Assembly (NCBI GenBank): GCA_038373865.1
Contig: JAXGGA010005235.1
Span: 2,501-66,500, forward strand
Direction: 5' to 3'
Length of the DNA stretch: 64,000 nt
Source of the DNA: Uloborus plumipes
Taxonomy: Eukaryota; Arthropoda; Arachnida; Araneae; Uloboridae
Of this stretch, positions 1-11,423 are shown piece after piece. The notes beneath the pieces are model-generated. The model saw only the letters and a program-made list of their open reading frames with translations, was not told the origin of the DNA and did no database searches. Position numbers and translations under genes: made by a program. The first letter of the stretch is position 1. Every line of letters starts with the position of its first letter.

Positions 1-124
1 CGAAATACAAGATAATTATGTAGACTTGGAAGGAGTTCATAGTTCAGCTACAAAAACTGCAAAAGTTGGTAACTATGTATTTGAAACTTACATCAAAGAA
101 AGTTATAAAGTGGCATGTATGTAG
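1..124 (+). CDS. Possible 3'-terminal coding exon of an unidentified gene (partial)
   Basis: Reading from base 2, an open frame of 40 codons runs from the window edge to a TAG at 122-124. The composition looks coding: mixed D, E, K, V and Y, ending in ESYKVACM. A canonical AATAAA lies about 110 bases downstream at 234-239, a normal 3'UTR spacing. I do not recognise the protein; there is no clear domain and the upstream part is outside the window. An open frame this short could occur by chance in AT-rich DNA, so the call rests on composition plus the polyadenylation signal. A hAT element begins at 262, just past the expected cleavage site. Confidence 0.35.
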   Translation, partial: EIQDNYVDLEGVHSSATKTAKVGNYVFETYIKESYKVACM

Positions 125-233
125 CTCTAATTTTTGTAATTTGAAAGAAAGAATAGAAATAGCTTGATTCAAATAATCATTGGAATTATTACTGAGTTAT
201 GAAGTGATAACAATTCTCTCTCGGCCAAGTTTA

Positions 234-239
234 AATAAA
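234..239 (+). terminator. Candidate polyadenylation signal AATAAA
   Basis: AATAAA lies about 110 bases after the stop codon of the partial frame at 1-124. It would define the 3' end of that gene if the frame is real. Confidence 0.3.
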
Positions 240-261
240 TGCTGTCGTTTATAGTGTTTAC

Positions 262-1017
262 CAGTGGCCTACTCAGGGGGTGGGCTGATAAGGCCGAAAT
301 GATAGGGCTGCATCCCCCTCCGAAATTTTCAGAAAAATGTTTAAAATTTAAGCTGAAATCGTTGATTTTTATTTTTATTTATTTATTTTTTTTTTGATGA
401 AATCAAGACATGTTTTTTTTTTTTTTTGAAAAGAAAATTGAGTATGAGACAAAATAAAAGAAAAGGGAAAAAAAGTAAATTCCTTCATCTTCATCTTCTT
501 TTATCTTTCCATTTTACTGCATGTGATGTGTATGGCTATCTTATAATCCAATTTTGTTGACATTTATTCCAAATATGTTTCAGAAGCACCGATTAATGCT
601 TTTTCATTCATCTAATTCTGTTAAATAAATTTCAACAAATGTTTGATTGAAACCCGATGTTAGAAATATAGTAAAATAAATATCAAAATTCATGCTATAT
701 ATAAGCTCAAATTAGCGAAAATATTGCATGCACTTATTTCAGGAATACTTCTTCAACAAAGAAAAATTTTCAAATTTCAATTTTATCATTTTCTATTTTC
801 ATCGAAACGCTTTACTTCTCAACAATAATTATAATGAAGATAAAAAAAATTCTCTTTATGATGTATTTTTGTCAGCTGAAATCAGCATTGATATCCGAAA
901 TTCGAAACATTTACTTTTCTTAACTACATTTTGTGAGGTGCCCGCCACTTCCTCTCAAAGAGTCGGCTCAGCCCCCCCCCTCCCCCTTCTTGAATGATTT
1001 GTCTGCGTACGCCGCTG
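262..1017. mobile_element. hAT-type non-autonomous element, 756 bp, with 8-bp target duplication
   Basis: The left end reads CAGTGGCCTACTC and the right end GTACGCCGCTG, an imperfect inverted pair typical of hAT termini. The 8-bp sequence GTGTTTAC directly flanks both ends (254-261 and 1018-1025), as hAT transposases produce. The interior is AT-rich with poly-T tracts and a C-run near 972-980, and has no transposase. The only sizeable open frame inside is low-complexity and is not considered a gene. Confidence 0.8.
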
Positions 1018-1147
1018 GTGTTTACACTTCATTTTTTTTTGACCTATAATGTTTGTCAAGTTATCAAAATTGATCTTGATCAAGTTCAAGTATATTATGT
1101 TTATTTGACACTACTTTATAGGAATGTTGGACGGAAGGTCCAAAACC

Positions 1148-1243
1148 AAAAGGTCAGCGAACAGAAGATCCACGTCCAATCGGTCCGAAGGATAGAAGCA
1201 CGCGGACCTTTTGGACGTGGATCTTCTGTTCGTGGACCTTTTA
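1148..1243. repeat. Inverted repeat / hairpin
   Basis: Two arms of about 32 bases (1148-1179 and 1211-1243) are near-perfect reverse complements around a 31-base loop. The motif GATCCACGTCCAA occurs on one side and its complement on the other. No flanking duplication was identified, so whether it is a MITE remnant or another structure is open. Nothing else recognisable lies between 1018 and 1421. Confidence 0.6.
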
Positions 1244-1429
1244 GCCGGATCCTACTTTATAGATATGGCACTACAACACATAGGTTAAGACTTTCAATAA
1301 ATTTTCAGATGTAATTGTTCAGTTTTTGTTTTATAATTTTCCATCAAATCACAAATGAATGAATTTACAAAAAATATTACATAGTAAAAATTTTCCTCCT
1401 TTATCAAAAAAGACCCCTTTTTTTTAGAT

Positions 1430-2315
1430 CAGCGGTTCTTAACCGGTGGTCCGGTAGACCGGCACCGGTTGGCAGGGACTGATTACTGAATAGGCCAACT
1501 AGGCCGCAGCCTTAGGGCCCACTCACGATTGAGGGGCCGCCAAAAAGAAGAAAATAAAATTCGATAGTCTATGACTAATAATTCGTTTTATCGACGACAT
1601 TACGTTAAAATTGAAAACGGATTCATTTATGGCGTGTCCAAAAGAATGTAATTGGCCTAGGGCCCGTTGATATTCTTAATCAGGCCCTAGCTGTTTGGCA
1701 GAACAAATTTGACTGTTCCCTTAGAGTCATTTTTTTGGATCATCCACTTAAAAAATGTCAATTTTCATCTATCAAAAGACGATCGTATGAAAAATAATAG
1801 ACATCGAAAGTTAAAACACTGTAATGCTGCCAATTAGTAGCAATAATAGTAAATAAACGCATCGAAACGTAAACGTGACATGTGAAATTTTCTTGCTTGT
1901 CTATGATTTTTAGCTATGTTAATTAGTTATATGCCTGACTACTCGGTAGCAATTATTACTTATGTTCGCTCTTCAAGTTCTGTTTTGAAAAGCGGTATAC
2001 AGTTAAGTAAGTTTTCATCTATATATTAATTTATTTATTTGTTATTTTTATTATTCTGTAAAAAGAGAGAAAAAATTCATTTCCAATGAAGAAATTTTTT
2101 TCACTAGTATTTAATGGCCCTTTTATCGAAAGTTTTTTTTCCCCTTTGAATCGGGGAAAAAAACATGTTTTATCTATCCGCATATGAAGGACCCCCCCCC
2201 CCCCCCCCAAAAAAAAAAAGAGGAGAAAAAGACAAGAAAAGAAGAACATCAAACAATCGGGTTTTGTTCAAAAGCTCTTGACGGTCCGCTGGTCAAAAAA
2301 GGCCGAGAACCGCTG
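1430..2315. mobile_element. hAT-type non-autonomous element, 886 bp, with 8-bp target duplication
   Basis: The termini CAGCGGTTCTTAACCG and GGCCGAGAACCGCTG are inverted repeats of the Charlie-like hAT type. TTTTAGAT flanks both sides (1422-1429 and 2316-2323). A second layer seems nested near the left end: around 1476-1690 there is an inner inverted pair, GGACTGATTA and TAATCAGGCC, bracketed by near-copies of TTGGCAG. A run of C then A occurs at about 2190-2218. No coding capacity is seen. A related terminus occurs at about 31525. Confidence 0.8.
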
Positions 2316-2323
2316 TTTTAGAT

Positions 2324-3848
2324 TACCTTGCTTCAAATTTAAACAAAAGATGAGTGACCTATTTTCCTTTTAGTTTAGATTAAGTGGGACACCCATGCGA
2401 TGTTTTTAAAAATAATCGCTAAAAAAAGCAAAGCATTATTTTGGAAAATAATGGTGGACTTTTGTTCATTTATAACGTCCAAGATAAAATAAGTCAATAA
2501 GTTTAAATTCTTGTGTTTAAAAACTTTTATGTAAGGCTTCAAAAACGAACTGTTCTAAAAAGCGGGCCCACTTAACCCAAGCAAATTGAAAGGCAACAAA
2601 CCATCGGGTTTACGTTGGGGAAAGGTTGAAAATGCATCGCAACGATTGGATTAACGTTCGGTTGGAAATCGGTTCTTTTTATAACACTTATCCGATCATT
2701 CGAATGATCGGATGAGCGTTTAAAAGGAACCGAATTCCAACCGAACGTAAATCTAACCTTTTCCCAACTTTCAAACCTATTTCACCTTCATGCCAAACTT
2801 GTTTCAAGCTCGTTGCTGATTTGCTAGTGGGTGACGCATGCGTAATGGAAGGCTGTAGAGGGCTCGGTGGGGGTGAGGGATGCACAGTAGAGCCATTTAT
2901 TTTCATTCCAATGACAGAATTTCTCCGGATCACACGTGGTTGCCGTAGCTCGAAACGAGTGCTCAATCTTCGCTGTGTATTTTTAATCTCCCAAAGTAAG
3001 GGAAGAACTTTATGAATGCTTTGAATTTCATGTTTTTCCTCTATTTAGAATGGGTACTTTTGAGTGTTGTGTGATGGTTTTTTAATTGGTTATCTTGTTC
3101 TTTAGTATATTATATGCTATGTTTGATTTAGCAAAAAGCAAAGGGGGTTGTTACTCTTTTTTTAAAGTTGAGAATAGTTCTAATTATATAAGTTCCACAC
3201 GTGTTGCATAGAAATAAAACAGTATCTTTTAATGATTGTTTTCTTGTTGAAAATAACATTGAAACTCCTTTCGTATGAAAAAATTAAGTTGAAAAAAAAA
3301 AAAGGCTAAGTTGTGCATTTTTGCAATATTCAAAACTAACCAACTCCATTTCGCATCATTAACTTGTTTTGAAGATACAGCTGAATCCTTGTGTTTTTTT
3401 AGAAGCGAATATTATTTAATTTTACGAACTTTTATATTTTCTGTTTTTTTTTATATCATATTTGCATCAGCTCTTCTGCTCTATGTCCATGGATTTTCGT
3501 TTTTACACTGGCGAGACGAAGAAAAAATACTAGTTGGGTTATTTTTAATGGCAGGATTTTATATTCTGTCTTAAGAATAATCTTGCTGGTGATGAATATT
3601 TCCTGAAAAGAAAAACAGATGCGAGAAGTAATTATTCAAACGAGGAGAAAAAAAAGGTAAAAGTTTCTTTGTAAATCAATATTTAAATTTTTTGTGTTCA
3701 TATGTATATTGAAATAATGCGAGAAAATGTTGGTTATCCGTTGTTATTTACATCGGAATAACGTTTGGAATTGATTGGTTCGCTGTTGTTTTTACATTGG
3801 AACAACGTTGGAAAAACGTTCAGATAACGTTGGAAACCAACCGTTGTA
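2324..3848. other. Gene-free repetitive stretch with a hairpin at 2614-2768
   Basis: No gene is recognisable. An imperfect palindrome at 2614-2768 has a perfect core around TCATTCGAATGA and outer arms GGGGAAAGGTT / AACCTTTTCCC. From about 3725 to 4140 the motif AACGTT and variants recur many times. This suggests decayed MITE sequence of the same family on either side of the Harbinger-like insertion. Confidence 0.5.
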
Positions 3849-3851
3849 TAA

Positions 3852-4031
3852 AGGCCGGGATCCCTAGAATCGTCGCTGACGCCGGGCGCGACGCACGCTG
3901 GAATCAGAACCAGTTTGATTGGGGCGTGACATGAAGCGACGTCACTCTGCGGCTCAGGCGCATGCGCAGAAGGCGGCGGCGTCTGTCGCCTCGCCAGAGA
4001 TCGACGATTTCACTCCTAGGAAACCGGGCCT
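3852..4031. mobile_element. Harbinger-like MITE, 180 bp, GC-rich, with TAA duplication
   Basis: The ends AGGCCGGGATCCCTAG and CCTAGGAAACCGGGCCT are imperfect inverted repeats, flanked by TAA at 3849-3851 and 4032-4034. A 3-bp TWA duplication is the PIF/Harbinger signature. It is strikingly GC- and CpG-rich against AT-rich surroundings. It is inserted in the AACGTT-rich repeat. The superfamily assignment is inferred from duplication length only. Confidence 0.6.
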
Positions 4032-4034
4032 TAA

Positions 4035-5717
4035 CCGTTTTCCGACGGTGCACATTGACGTATGTTCTATTCTAACGTAAGAGACCGACGTTGGTCTAAC
4101 GTAAGGTTATAACGTTGGTCCAACGCTCGTGTGCTAGCTGGGAAAGCTCCATCATTACTTTAAATAAAACAATAAGTTCTTACCTCTGTGATGCGGAAAT
4201 GAATTTTTAATTTAAGCTGCACTTTCTTCTTCATATACGAGTACGTGCCTAACTCATCAGATCGAATTTTAGGTTGTGTCATGCCAATAGTTAAAATCAT
4301 TCAACTGTCCGATGACTTTTGGTCTTTTGGAATCCGACACCATCCTATATGGTCAACAGACACCGAGTGAAAGCAGCGCTATTGAAAAAATTCGTCCCGT
4401 CCGAAGACCTCCCCATCCCACATTTCCTTTGAAAATTTCCGACAGCCTTAATCCTCACCGCGCCGATTGGCTTTCAGGACAAAAAGTAGCTATATACAAT
4501 CACCCAGGGCCTAAGAACATGACAACCACCACCTGCGGGCAATGTATGACAGGAAATCATTAGAAAGGGGCAATTTAGGCGATTTATTGGCTTGTCACCA
4601 TCGAATAGCCATCGGAAAGTGTCTCTTCTCAAATGACATCGAATGTTTGTTTGTTTAAAACATGCTGCTTGCGATTTTCGTGTGGGGTCTGATCTGTTTG
4701 GAAAAAAATAAGATTTCTCCTTTTTAACCTGAACAAAAGTAACTTTCCTCAGAACTAAAGTACGCGTAAGGGATGCAGCAAGATGAGGGATAACGATAAC
4801 GATGTAGCGTCCCTAACAACAAGGGAAGAGAGAGCTTCGGAAATTTCTAGTGCCAGCCAGCAGTCTGACCACCTGCGGAGCGCGCGCCTGTGGGTCTGGG
4901 AACATAATGGCCTGGCTGAAGCGGGGACTGTTTTGAAGTCCGAGGGCTTTGAAGTACCCGTGGCTGCGATTTTTTGATCTCGAGTCTTCCCGCGGTCCTG
5001 CGGCTGAAGTTCGGACTTCTTGGAGCCTTGATTCCAGCCAATGGGATCCCTTTTTAGGGGTTCGGGCGATCGTCACACCAAATTGCAACGAATCCGAACT
5101 TTTGGGAAGAGTGACGACACGCCTTCATGTCCGAAAGTTGAGAGAACATTTTTCTGAATGGACACTCTTGGTCTTGCATCCGAAGTGCCAGGGCGCTCTT
5201 CAGCGTTCCTGCTGATATGAACGAAGAGCTCACCCTGAGCTTGACTAGGAGACTGCCGACGATCTCCCCGAAAGGAACTCTCTTACTACGACTATGAAAG
5301 CTGATCCATATAAATTTATATTTTAATTAATGTAACCGAGATATTTTGTTTAACCAAGAGTAATAACGCATTAAAATAAAATTAATCTGTTTATCGAGTT
5401 GTGGCTTCCCTTATGCATCGCACCTAGAGGGGAAATACGCTACAACGATGGCGTTCCACTGCAATGAATAATGAAGATGTTTTAGATTTTTTTTTTTTTA
5501 AGAAACATATTATATTGCGTAGATTTTTTCTTTTTCTGTCGGAGTCAGAAAACTTTTTGGCAGTCGATTTCTGTCGAAAAATTTTGCTGTCAGAAAAATT
5601 TCCCCGACGAACTAGGAATTTTCCCCGACGGGGGGGGGGGGGGGGGGCAAAGCGCCGCCACTGATTACAGCCATAAGTTAAAAGTTGTCAAGCGTAATTC
5701 TGTGTTCTTTAACCGCC
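4035..5717. other. No recognisable gene; possible degenerate LTR-like segment
   Basis: Frames here are short and unrelated to anything I recognise. The segment at about 4770-5460 has moderate GC, a TATA-like CATATAAATTTATA near 5308 and an AATAAAATTAA near 5375. That could fit a solo LTR, but I cannot find matching TG..CA ends or a target duplication. A G-run of about 19 bases lies near 5629-5647. Confidence 0.3.
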
Positions 5718-5720
5718 TTA

Positions 5721-6262
5721 TTCACCGTTAACCAAGCGTGGTTAAATCGGCATTTAACCCGGAGTTACCGCCTACTTCGTATTCGCCGTCAACTTTTAAC
5801 TACGCTCTGACAGGTTTCCGAAACCACGCTCTAGGAGCAAGGTTAAATGCATGGTTTGTTCTCTGAGCATGCGTAATACATGTAAACATTAATAACATAA
5901 GTCAAAGCAATGGCGGAAATAGGAGCTCTACGATTGCTTCGATTTCCACGTTTTCACCCACGATTCCGAGAAACCCTTATTATATTCTTTTTTTTTATGA
6001 CAAATATTTCGTTAGTAATGGGTTGTGGGCTGTGTTAATTAATTTTCAATAGCAAGAGAGCACTACTTTCAGTAGTAAATCATGTGACTTTTTTTAACCT
6101 ATAGGATGCTTGGTTTGCTCGCGCAATTGAGTTACCTCGAAGTTGGGTAACTCCGGCGTTAATTTTGCCGGTGAATACCAAATTTTTAACCCCGTAGTAA
6201 CAATCTCAACCCCGAGTTATTGAACCTCGTGGTTTCGGCCTCGGGGCTTGGATAACGGTGAA
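5721..6262. mobile_element. Harbinger-like MITE, 542 bp, with TTA duplication
   Basis: The inverted termini TTCACCGTTAACCAAGC and GCTTGGATAACGGTGAA are flanked by TTA at 5718-5720 and 6263-6265. Internal subterminal matches continue (GGTTTCCGAAACCACG against CGTGGTTTCGG). No coding sequence is seen. The 3-bp TWA duplication suggests PIF/Harbinger; other superfamilies are not excluded. Confidence 0.6.
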
Positions 6263-6560
6263 TTAGGAAGTAAGTCACTCTCTCTCTAGATTATTTTTGC
6301 TCCCATTGCATCAAATTTATCGAATCATTAATTTGTCTATGGTTGAGCTTCAAAATATAATTGCAGTGTATGTGTGTGTGGCTGCCGCTTTTTTCGTCAC
6401 GTTTGTTCTAAACAGTTTTGATTCAATAAAGCAGGATTTTGTTCCTTTTTGGCGATTTGATATTTGAGGTTGCTAATTCAATTAAGGAACGCCGGAGAAT
6501 GATTTTGTTTACTGTTGATGTCAAGGAGGTTAAAGGGGAGGAGCTAAATCTCTGCTATCT

Positions 6561-7361
6561 AAAAGTGGCAACGAATTCTCACCGCCACCAGAGGACGCTG
6601 CTCGACAAACGCTCCCTATCTCCTACGGGAATCAATGAAAATAATACTGAATCTGTCATCTTTTTAAATGCTGCTATGGGAAAGAAAAATTTTTTTTTTC
6701 AACTGGATTTTGGTGTAAATCTTCGATTGACATTATGAATTAAATATGATTTGCATCCCACGAAAATAGGTGCCGTATTCTTTGAAAAATAGGTTTAATC
6801 GAATGCACTTACCAACTTGCCAAATCTGACAGAATCTGTCATTTTTTAAAGCTGTTGCCAAGAATATTTTTTTATTAGAATTTTGCTCAAACCATCGATT
6901 AACATTATGAACTAAATATATTTAAACTAATAATTATTATGTCTACTAAATATATTTAATTAATAACAAAATTAAATACTGACATAATTAATTTTTTGCC
7001 TCATGCTTAATTTGTCAACAATTTAGAGAACTGATTCTCAGCAAAAATTATATCGTACAATGCAAAGAAAATGTCACATACAGTCGCATATATGTCAAAT
7101 TTGGCAAGTAGCTAGATGCGGTCGATTAAAAGCTGTCTTAAAAAACACGGCAAAATTTTAGTGGGATCAAAGTCATATTTAGTTCATAATGTTAATCGAT
7201 GGTTTACACCAAAATCCAGTTGAAAAAAAAATTTCTTTCCCATAGCAGCATTTAAAACGATGACAGATTCAGTATCATTTACATTGATTCCCGTAGGAAA
7301 TAGGGAGCGTTTGTCGAGCAGCGTCCTCTGGCGGCGGTGAGAATTCGTTGCCACTTTCAAA
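6561..7361. mobile_element. Foldback element, about 0.8 kb palindrome
   Basis: Bases 6561-6980 and 7090-7361 are reverse complements with moderate divergence. The outermost arms begin AAAGTGGCAACGAATTCTCA and match almost base for base for 190 bp. Weak open frames on opposite strands in the two arms translate to the same peptide, because they are the two copies of one arm, so neither is a gene. I could not define a target duplication. The superfamily is unknown. Confidence 0.7.
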
Positions 7362-7786
7362 CTAGCGCATCCGTAGTACATTTCTCTCCTTCTTTCTACT
7401 CCGTGGTTGATGTATATGTTCGGCAGACGGATAGAGATACTCAGTTAAAAACTGGTCGTTTGATTAATGTAGGACGAACTATAGTTATTTTTAAACAATA
7501 TTTGAAGACTGCAAGTATCCCCGTAGATTCCAATGCTAAAAGCAGTAACTAAGCCTAAGGATAACAGTTGGTGAGATTTCAGGGTTACACTGCTCCCTAT
7601 TAAGATTGGAGGGTTTCAGCTAAAACCTATTCAACTCCCCCTCTCACCATTTTTTGTTTGGGATTAAAATAATTATATTTCCTTTAGCACTCCAATAGAC
7701 TCCCTGGTACTCGGCCTCTCCACTTCAGCACCCGTTCCTGTTTAAATCTGGCAACACAACAGCGAATGGACACCTTGACGGTGGCG
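7362..7786. other. Non-repetitive spacer, nothing recognised
   Basis: No gene, RNA or clear repeat is visible between the foldback element and the left arm of the large inverted duplication. Confidence 0.4.
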
Positions 7787-8208
7787 GGAATATCGGATCC
7801 AGCAGGGCAGAGAATATCACGTGACTACACGGCAACCGGAAAGCGATTTCAGTGTGGGCGTGGCTTAAAGGAAATAATAGCAGACAGCTTTCGAATCGCG
7901 TAGTGTGGATTTGAATATGGTCTAATACAAAATAATTCAAATATAATAAAGACGAAATTAAGCACAATTAAGAATGCCAGATGCAATATTTTACGAAAAC
8001 GAGTAGTATCTTTCACATGAAAATCCAAAATTGATTTTTCTGTTCTTTTTCGCAACTTAATTTTGTTTCAGAATTTTAATTCCGGTTTATTTTGCTCATT
8101 TTCAATCGTTTTGTTTAACTCGAAAAAAATCTTTTGTGTAATAGAGAAGTTAAATTCTAATTTGCTTTAAAAAAAATAATGAATAAAATTCATCACCACA
8201 CCAGGATT

Positions 8209-9577
8209 TAAAAAAAAATATTTTTGAAAAAAAAAAATTGAACCGACTTCGGAACTTCACTCAGAAAATGCTCTAAAAAGTAAAAAATAATTTTATTCTT
8301 TGAACTCCATCGATACTACATTTAAACATAAGTTTTGAAGTCGGCGCAAAAAAAGCCAAATAGAATCATTCGAAACTATAAATATAAATTTAAATGAATC
8401 CAGGTTCTTTATTCGCATTCGCATTCATTGAAAAATACATATACAAATATTCAGCTCTCAATTTTCAATGATTTCTCTGAAAATGTTGGCAAAATATAGT
8501 AAACATCATTTTACCTATAGTTTTTGCGCCGACTTCAAAACTTATGTTTAAATGTAGTATCGATGGAGTTCAAAGAATAAAATTATTTTTTACTTTTTAG
8601 AGCATTTTCTGAGTGAAGTTCCGAAGTCGGTTCAATTTTTTTTTTCAAAAATATTTTTATTTTAATCTTTTTAGTGTAAATGTACATATGAAATAAGGTA
8701 ATGTTTCCATTGCAAAACTTCACCTAATTTTCTTAAGTAAATGCTTCATAAAATAAACTATGTAAGAAAAAAAAAAAGAAGGAATCAACGCATCTAAAAT
8801 TTTAAACGATTGACACTAAAAATAATCCTTGTTATTCTCTGGTATTTATTTGTGTACTAGTTTAATTAAAGGCTAAATATTAACGGCTTTTCAACCAATT
8901 TATGTTTCAAAACAACACTAGATTCTAGCAGTTCATAAAATTTCACGACGCATTACATAGGTGGCCCGCTAAGGAGTTTTATGTTTGATTCAGTTAAGCC
9001 TTCATTTACAATTTTCATGATCATTATAATAACTGTTTCATATTAATCACGTTCTGTAACAATGGATTTCATATTTAATCATTTAGGACAAATCACTTTA
9101 AATTTGAGCAAAAATTTGGTGATTTTCCTCATTTTCTTCAGAATTCCTTTATCAAACCTTATGTAAATTAAGACTAATAAAACCTGAAATATTACGAATC
9201 AATCAGTACCTGGTACGACTTTCATTTCGTTGGAGTTCTTGAGAAAAATGCAGGACATAGAAAGATACTCGGTTTAAAATTTTCAAAAAGACCACAGAAA
9301 GGAATTTCATCATGCAATCCAGAGAAGCCTGGCGATCAAAATAGTCATTATTACGATTACTGTGATCCCAATTTCTTTTTCGAAAGATTTCTGCAGGTTC
9401 CCGTTATCGAACCCGGATCACGAGAGGATGGGACCAATCGGAAAAAAAGACCTTTCTAACAAAAAAAGAATTTTTGAAATCGGTCCAGGCGTCTTCGAGT
9501 AATCTTGGAACATACCGAAAAAAAAAATTTCTCCGACGAATTGTATAACCTCCTCCTTTGTTGAAGTCGGTTAAAAA
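8209..9577. mobile_element. Insertion of about 1.37 kb with ACCGACTTC ends, present in only one arm
   Basis: Compared with the right arm, this segment is an extra insertion in a run of A at GGATTTAAAAAAA. It begins TTGAACCGACTTCGG and ends GTTGAAGTCGGTTAAAA, so short inverted termini are present. Its first 400 bp contain a hairpin: 8241-8355 and 8525-8632 are long near-perfect reverse complements ending in GCGCCGACTTC. The right part carries a GGAGGAGGTTATAC-like end. No transposase is seen. The class is unknown. Confidence 0.65.
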
Positions 9578-9720
9578 ATAAATATAAAGGAAAATAAAGT
9601 TGAACTACATTGAAAATCAAAAATTATATTAAAAAAAAAGAAAAGAAAAAAAAGACAAGCTTTTCTCGACTTGTGTACTTTTTTTTATCGAATACATTAT
9701 GGAATAACAATTTGGTTTTA

Positions 9721-9951
9721 TGAAGTTAAAAATGCAAGACAACGTGTCTACAAGTACAAATAAAAGGTTAAAAAAGAGTTAGAAAACTCTAGCAGATAGC
9801 TATTTGGGGGCTATTATGAATGAAGCCCCATCATCAGTGCAAAAAGATGATGGTTCACCGACACCAGTCAAGTGAACCAATAGCTATCTGCTAGAGTTTT
9901 CTAACTCTTTTTTAACCTTTTATTTGTACTTGTAGACACGTTGTCTTAAAG
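9721..9951. mobile_element. 231-bp hairpin MITE with 9-bp target duplication
   Basis: It is absent from the right arm, where the host sequence is uninterrupted. TTGGTTTTA occurs on both sides (9712-9720 and 9952-9960) but only once at the matching right-arm site near 15080. Its two halves form a stem of about 65 bp (CAAGACAACGTGTCTACAAG against its complement) around a loop containing a smaller inverted pair. The 9-bp duplication is more typical of Mutator-like than hAT elements; this is an inference. Confidence 0.75.
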
Positions 9952-9978
9952 TTGGTTTTATTTCTTGATTCATTTAGG

Positions 9979-10917
9979 CAGGGTGTCAATGATTTAAATC
10001 AATTGATTTAAACCAGTGATTTAAATCAAATGATTTTTTTTTTTAAATCATTGATTTAAATCATTTTTCAACTTAAGCTTAGAAATCTTCCTGATTTTTT
10101 GATTGTCATAAATTCTGTTTTTTGCTTAGTTTTAGTTTCTGTTTTTTGCATAACCTTTCTTCCTAAAATTGATTTTTGTCCTTATGGTTTTCTCTCACTT
10201 ATTTAATACTTCTATCTATTCATTTTTTCTCTCCTTACTCAATCTAATTATTCACATTTTTAGGCAATGGAGACTTTTAAATTATATTCGGCATTATTAT
10301 TATTATTATTAATTTTTTTTTTTTTTTTGAAATTGATAAGGAAGTTAAAAGGCAATACACGAAAAGATGGTAGATGGTTGTGTATCTTTTGATTTTTTTC
10401 TCATAAAACACTTTTCAATTTAAGATAGTTAAGTAATGTTGAAAAAGAGAAATTTGCTGGAAACTGCTAACACGTTTTTCAAAGTTACGAGAAATCATAT
10501 TTTCAATGTAAAAATAAATAAATAAAAGAGCATATTAATTAAAAGACATGTAGCAATGTCCAATTTATTTATTTCCTTCTGTTGTTATGTTTTTTAGTGT
10601 GTTACTATGTCATCTGTATTATACTTATGATTTAAATCATATGCATTTGTATTAAAATCGTTTGCATTGAATGTTATGAAAATTTTTTGGTGACATAATA
10701 AATGAAATTTTGTTTTGAAATTTTTAACAATATCAATTTTATGCTTACTAATATTCATAAGTATAGCTAAACAGTTACGAGAGTTTCTGAAGTCTTTTTT
10801 TTTTAAATTTTTTTAATATAAAAAATCGATTTAAATTTTAAAAAAATCAGATTGAAATAAAAAAAATCTGATTATTTTGATTTTTTCAAAAAAATCATTG
10901 ATTTTTTTCACATCCTG
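9979..10917. mobile_element. hAT-type non-autonomous element, 939 bp, within the left arm
   Basis: It starts CAGGGTGTCAATGATTTAAA and ends TTTTTTTCACATCCTG, and is flanked by CATTTAGG at 9971-9978 and 10918-10925. It is built of repeated TGATTTAAATCA motifs near the ends and an AT-rich core with a TTA trinucleotide run. The right arm carries the same element (14170-15057) with its outer CCTAAATG flank intact at 15058-15065. The insertion therefore predates the inverted duplication. Confidence 0.8.
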
Positions 10918-10963
10918 CATTTAGGATGTAAGGATTAATAAGTACTAAACATAAACAGTGGAA

Positions 10964-11025
10964 CTTAATTATTTGTTGCTAAAGATTCAAAATTTTGAAT
11001 CTTTAACAACAAATAATTATTTTAA
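10964..11025. repeat. Perfect short palindrome
   Basis: An AATTATTTGTTGCTAAAGAT-type arm and its complement meet at CAAAATTTTG with almost no loop. It is a strong cruciform candidate in AT-rich DNA, with no known function. Confidence 0.6.
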
Positions 11026-11109
11026 TGCATGCTCTGATAAATTAAGCACCCTTTTTTTTGTGACTTGAAATCACTTAAGTAATCTAAATTAAGCAGTCAT
11101 TAAATTACA

Positions 11110-11410
11110 ACACACAAAAATTGCTATTTAATTTTTCATGGTTGAGAGCCAAGGAATCTGCCCCATTGGCCCTGCCCAATGCCCTCTTTTCGTCCCGTAA
11201 GACAAGGCGAGGAGTTAGTTCTTAATGCTTATTAGAATAATAAATGAATAATAATTATAAAAGTCAAATTTGTAGAAAAGGTTTTAAAATAGTAATAGTA
11301 AATAATAAATTCTTAAATTATTATATACAAATACAAAAGAAGACGAACAGCTACAGGCTCTATCCCCAGCTAGGCTGGTCTTAGTAAATTTCTCTGTACC
11401 AGGTGCAAAT
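11110..11410. repeat. Decayed LINE-end fragment
   Basis: The stretch with CAGCTAGGCTGGTCTTAGT near 11368 resembles CAGCAAGGCTGGTCCTAGT at about 25098, in the 3' part of the CR1-type LINE at 25 kb. It is too degraded to translate. Confidence 0.4.
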
Positions 11411-11423
11411 AGCAGTTTTATAT

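Larger units (their letters stand above)
7787..10880. repeat. Left arm of a large inverted duplication
   Basis: This arm is the reverse complement of 14170-15660. Homology starts at GCGGGAATATCGGATCC and runs through 8208, is interrupted by an insertion (8209-9577), resumes at 9578-9720, is interrupted again (9721-9951), and continues from 9961 to about 10880. Divergence between the arms is low. A weak open frame shared by both arms (HLAFLIVLNFVFIIFELFC) is AT-rich and shows no known domain. The two arms may be copies of one element in opposite orientation, or a segmental inverted duplication. Confidence 0.8.

Noticed and set aside
4770..5460. Solo LTR of a retrovirus-like element
   Set aside because: TATA-like and AATAAA-like motifs are present, but I could not find matching TG..CA ends, a target duplication or any gag/pol sequence.
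6439..6738. Similar peptides at 6439-6738 and 7184-7381
   Set aside because: These are the two arms of a foldback element read on opposite strands.
7849..8055. Matching open frames at 7849-8055 and 15385-15579 as a conserved small membrane protein
   Set aside because: They are the two arms of one inverted duplication, so the similarity reflects duplication and not coding constraint. The composition is AT-rich.
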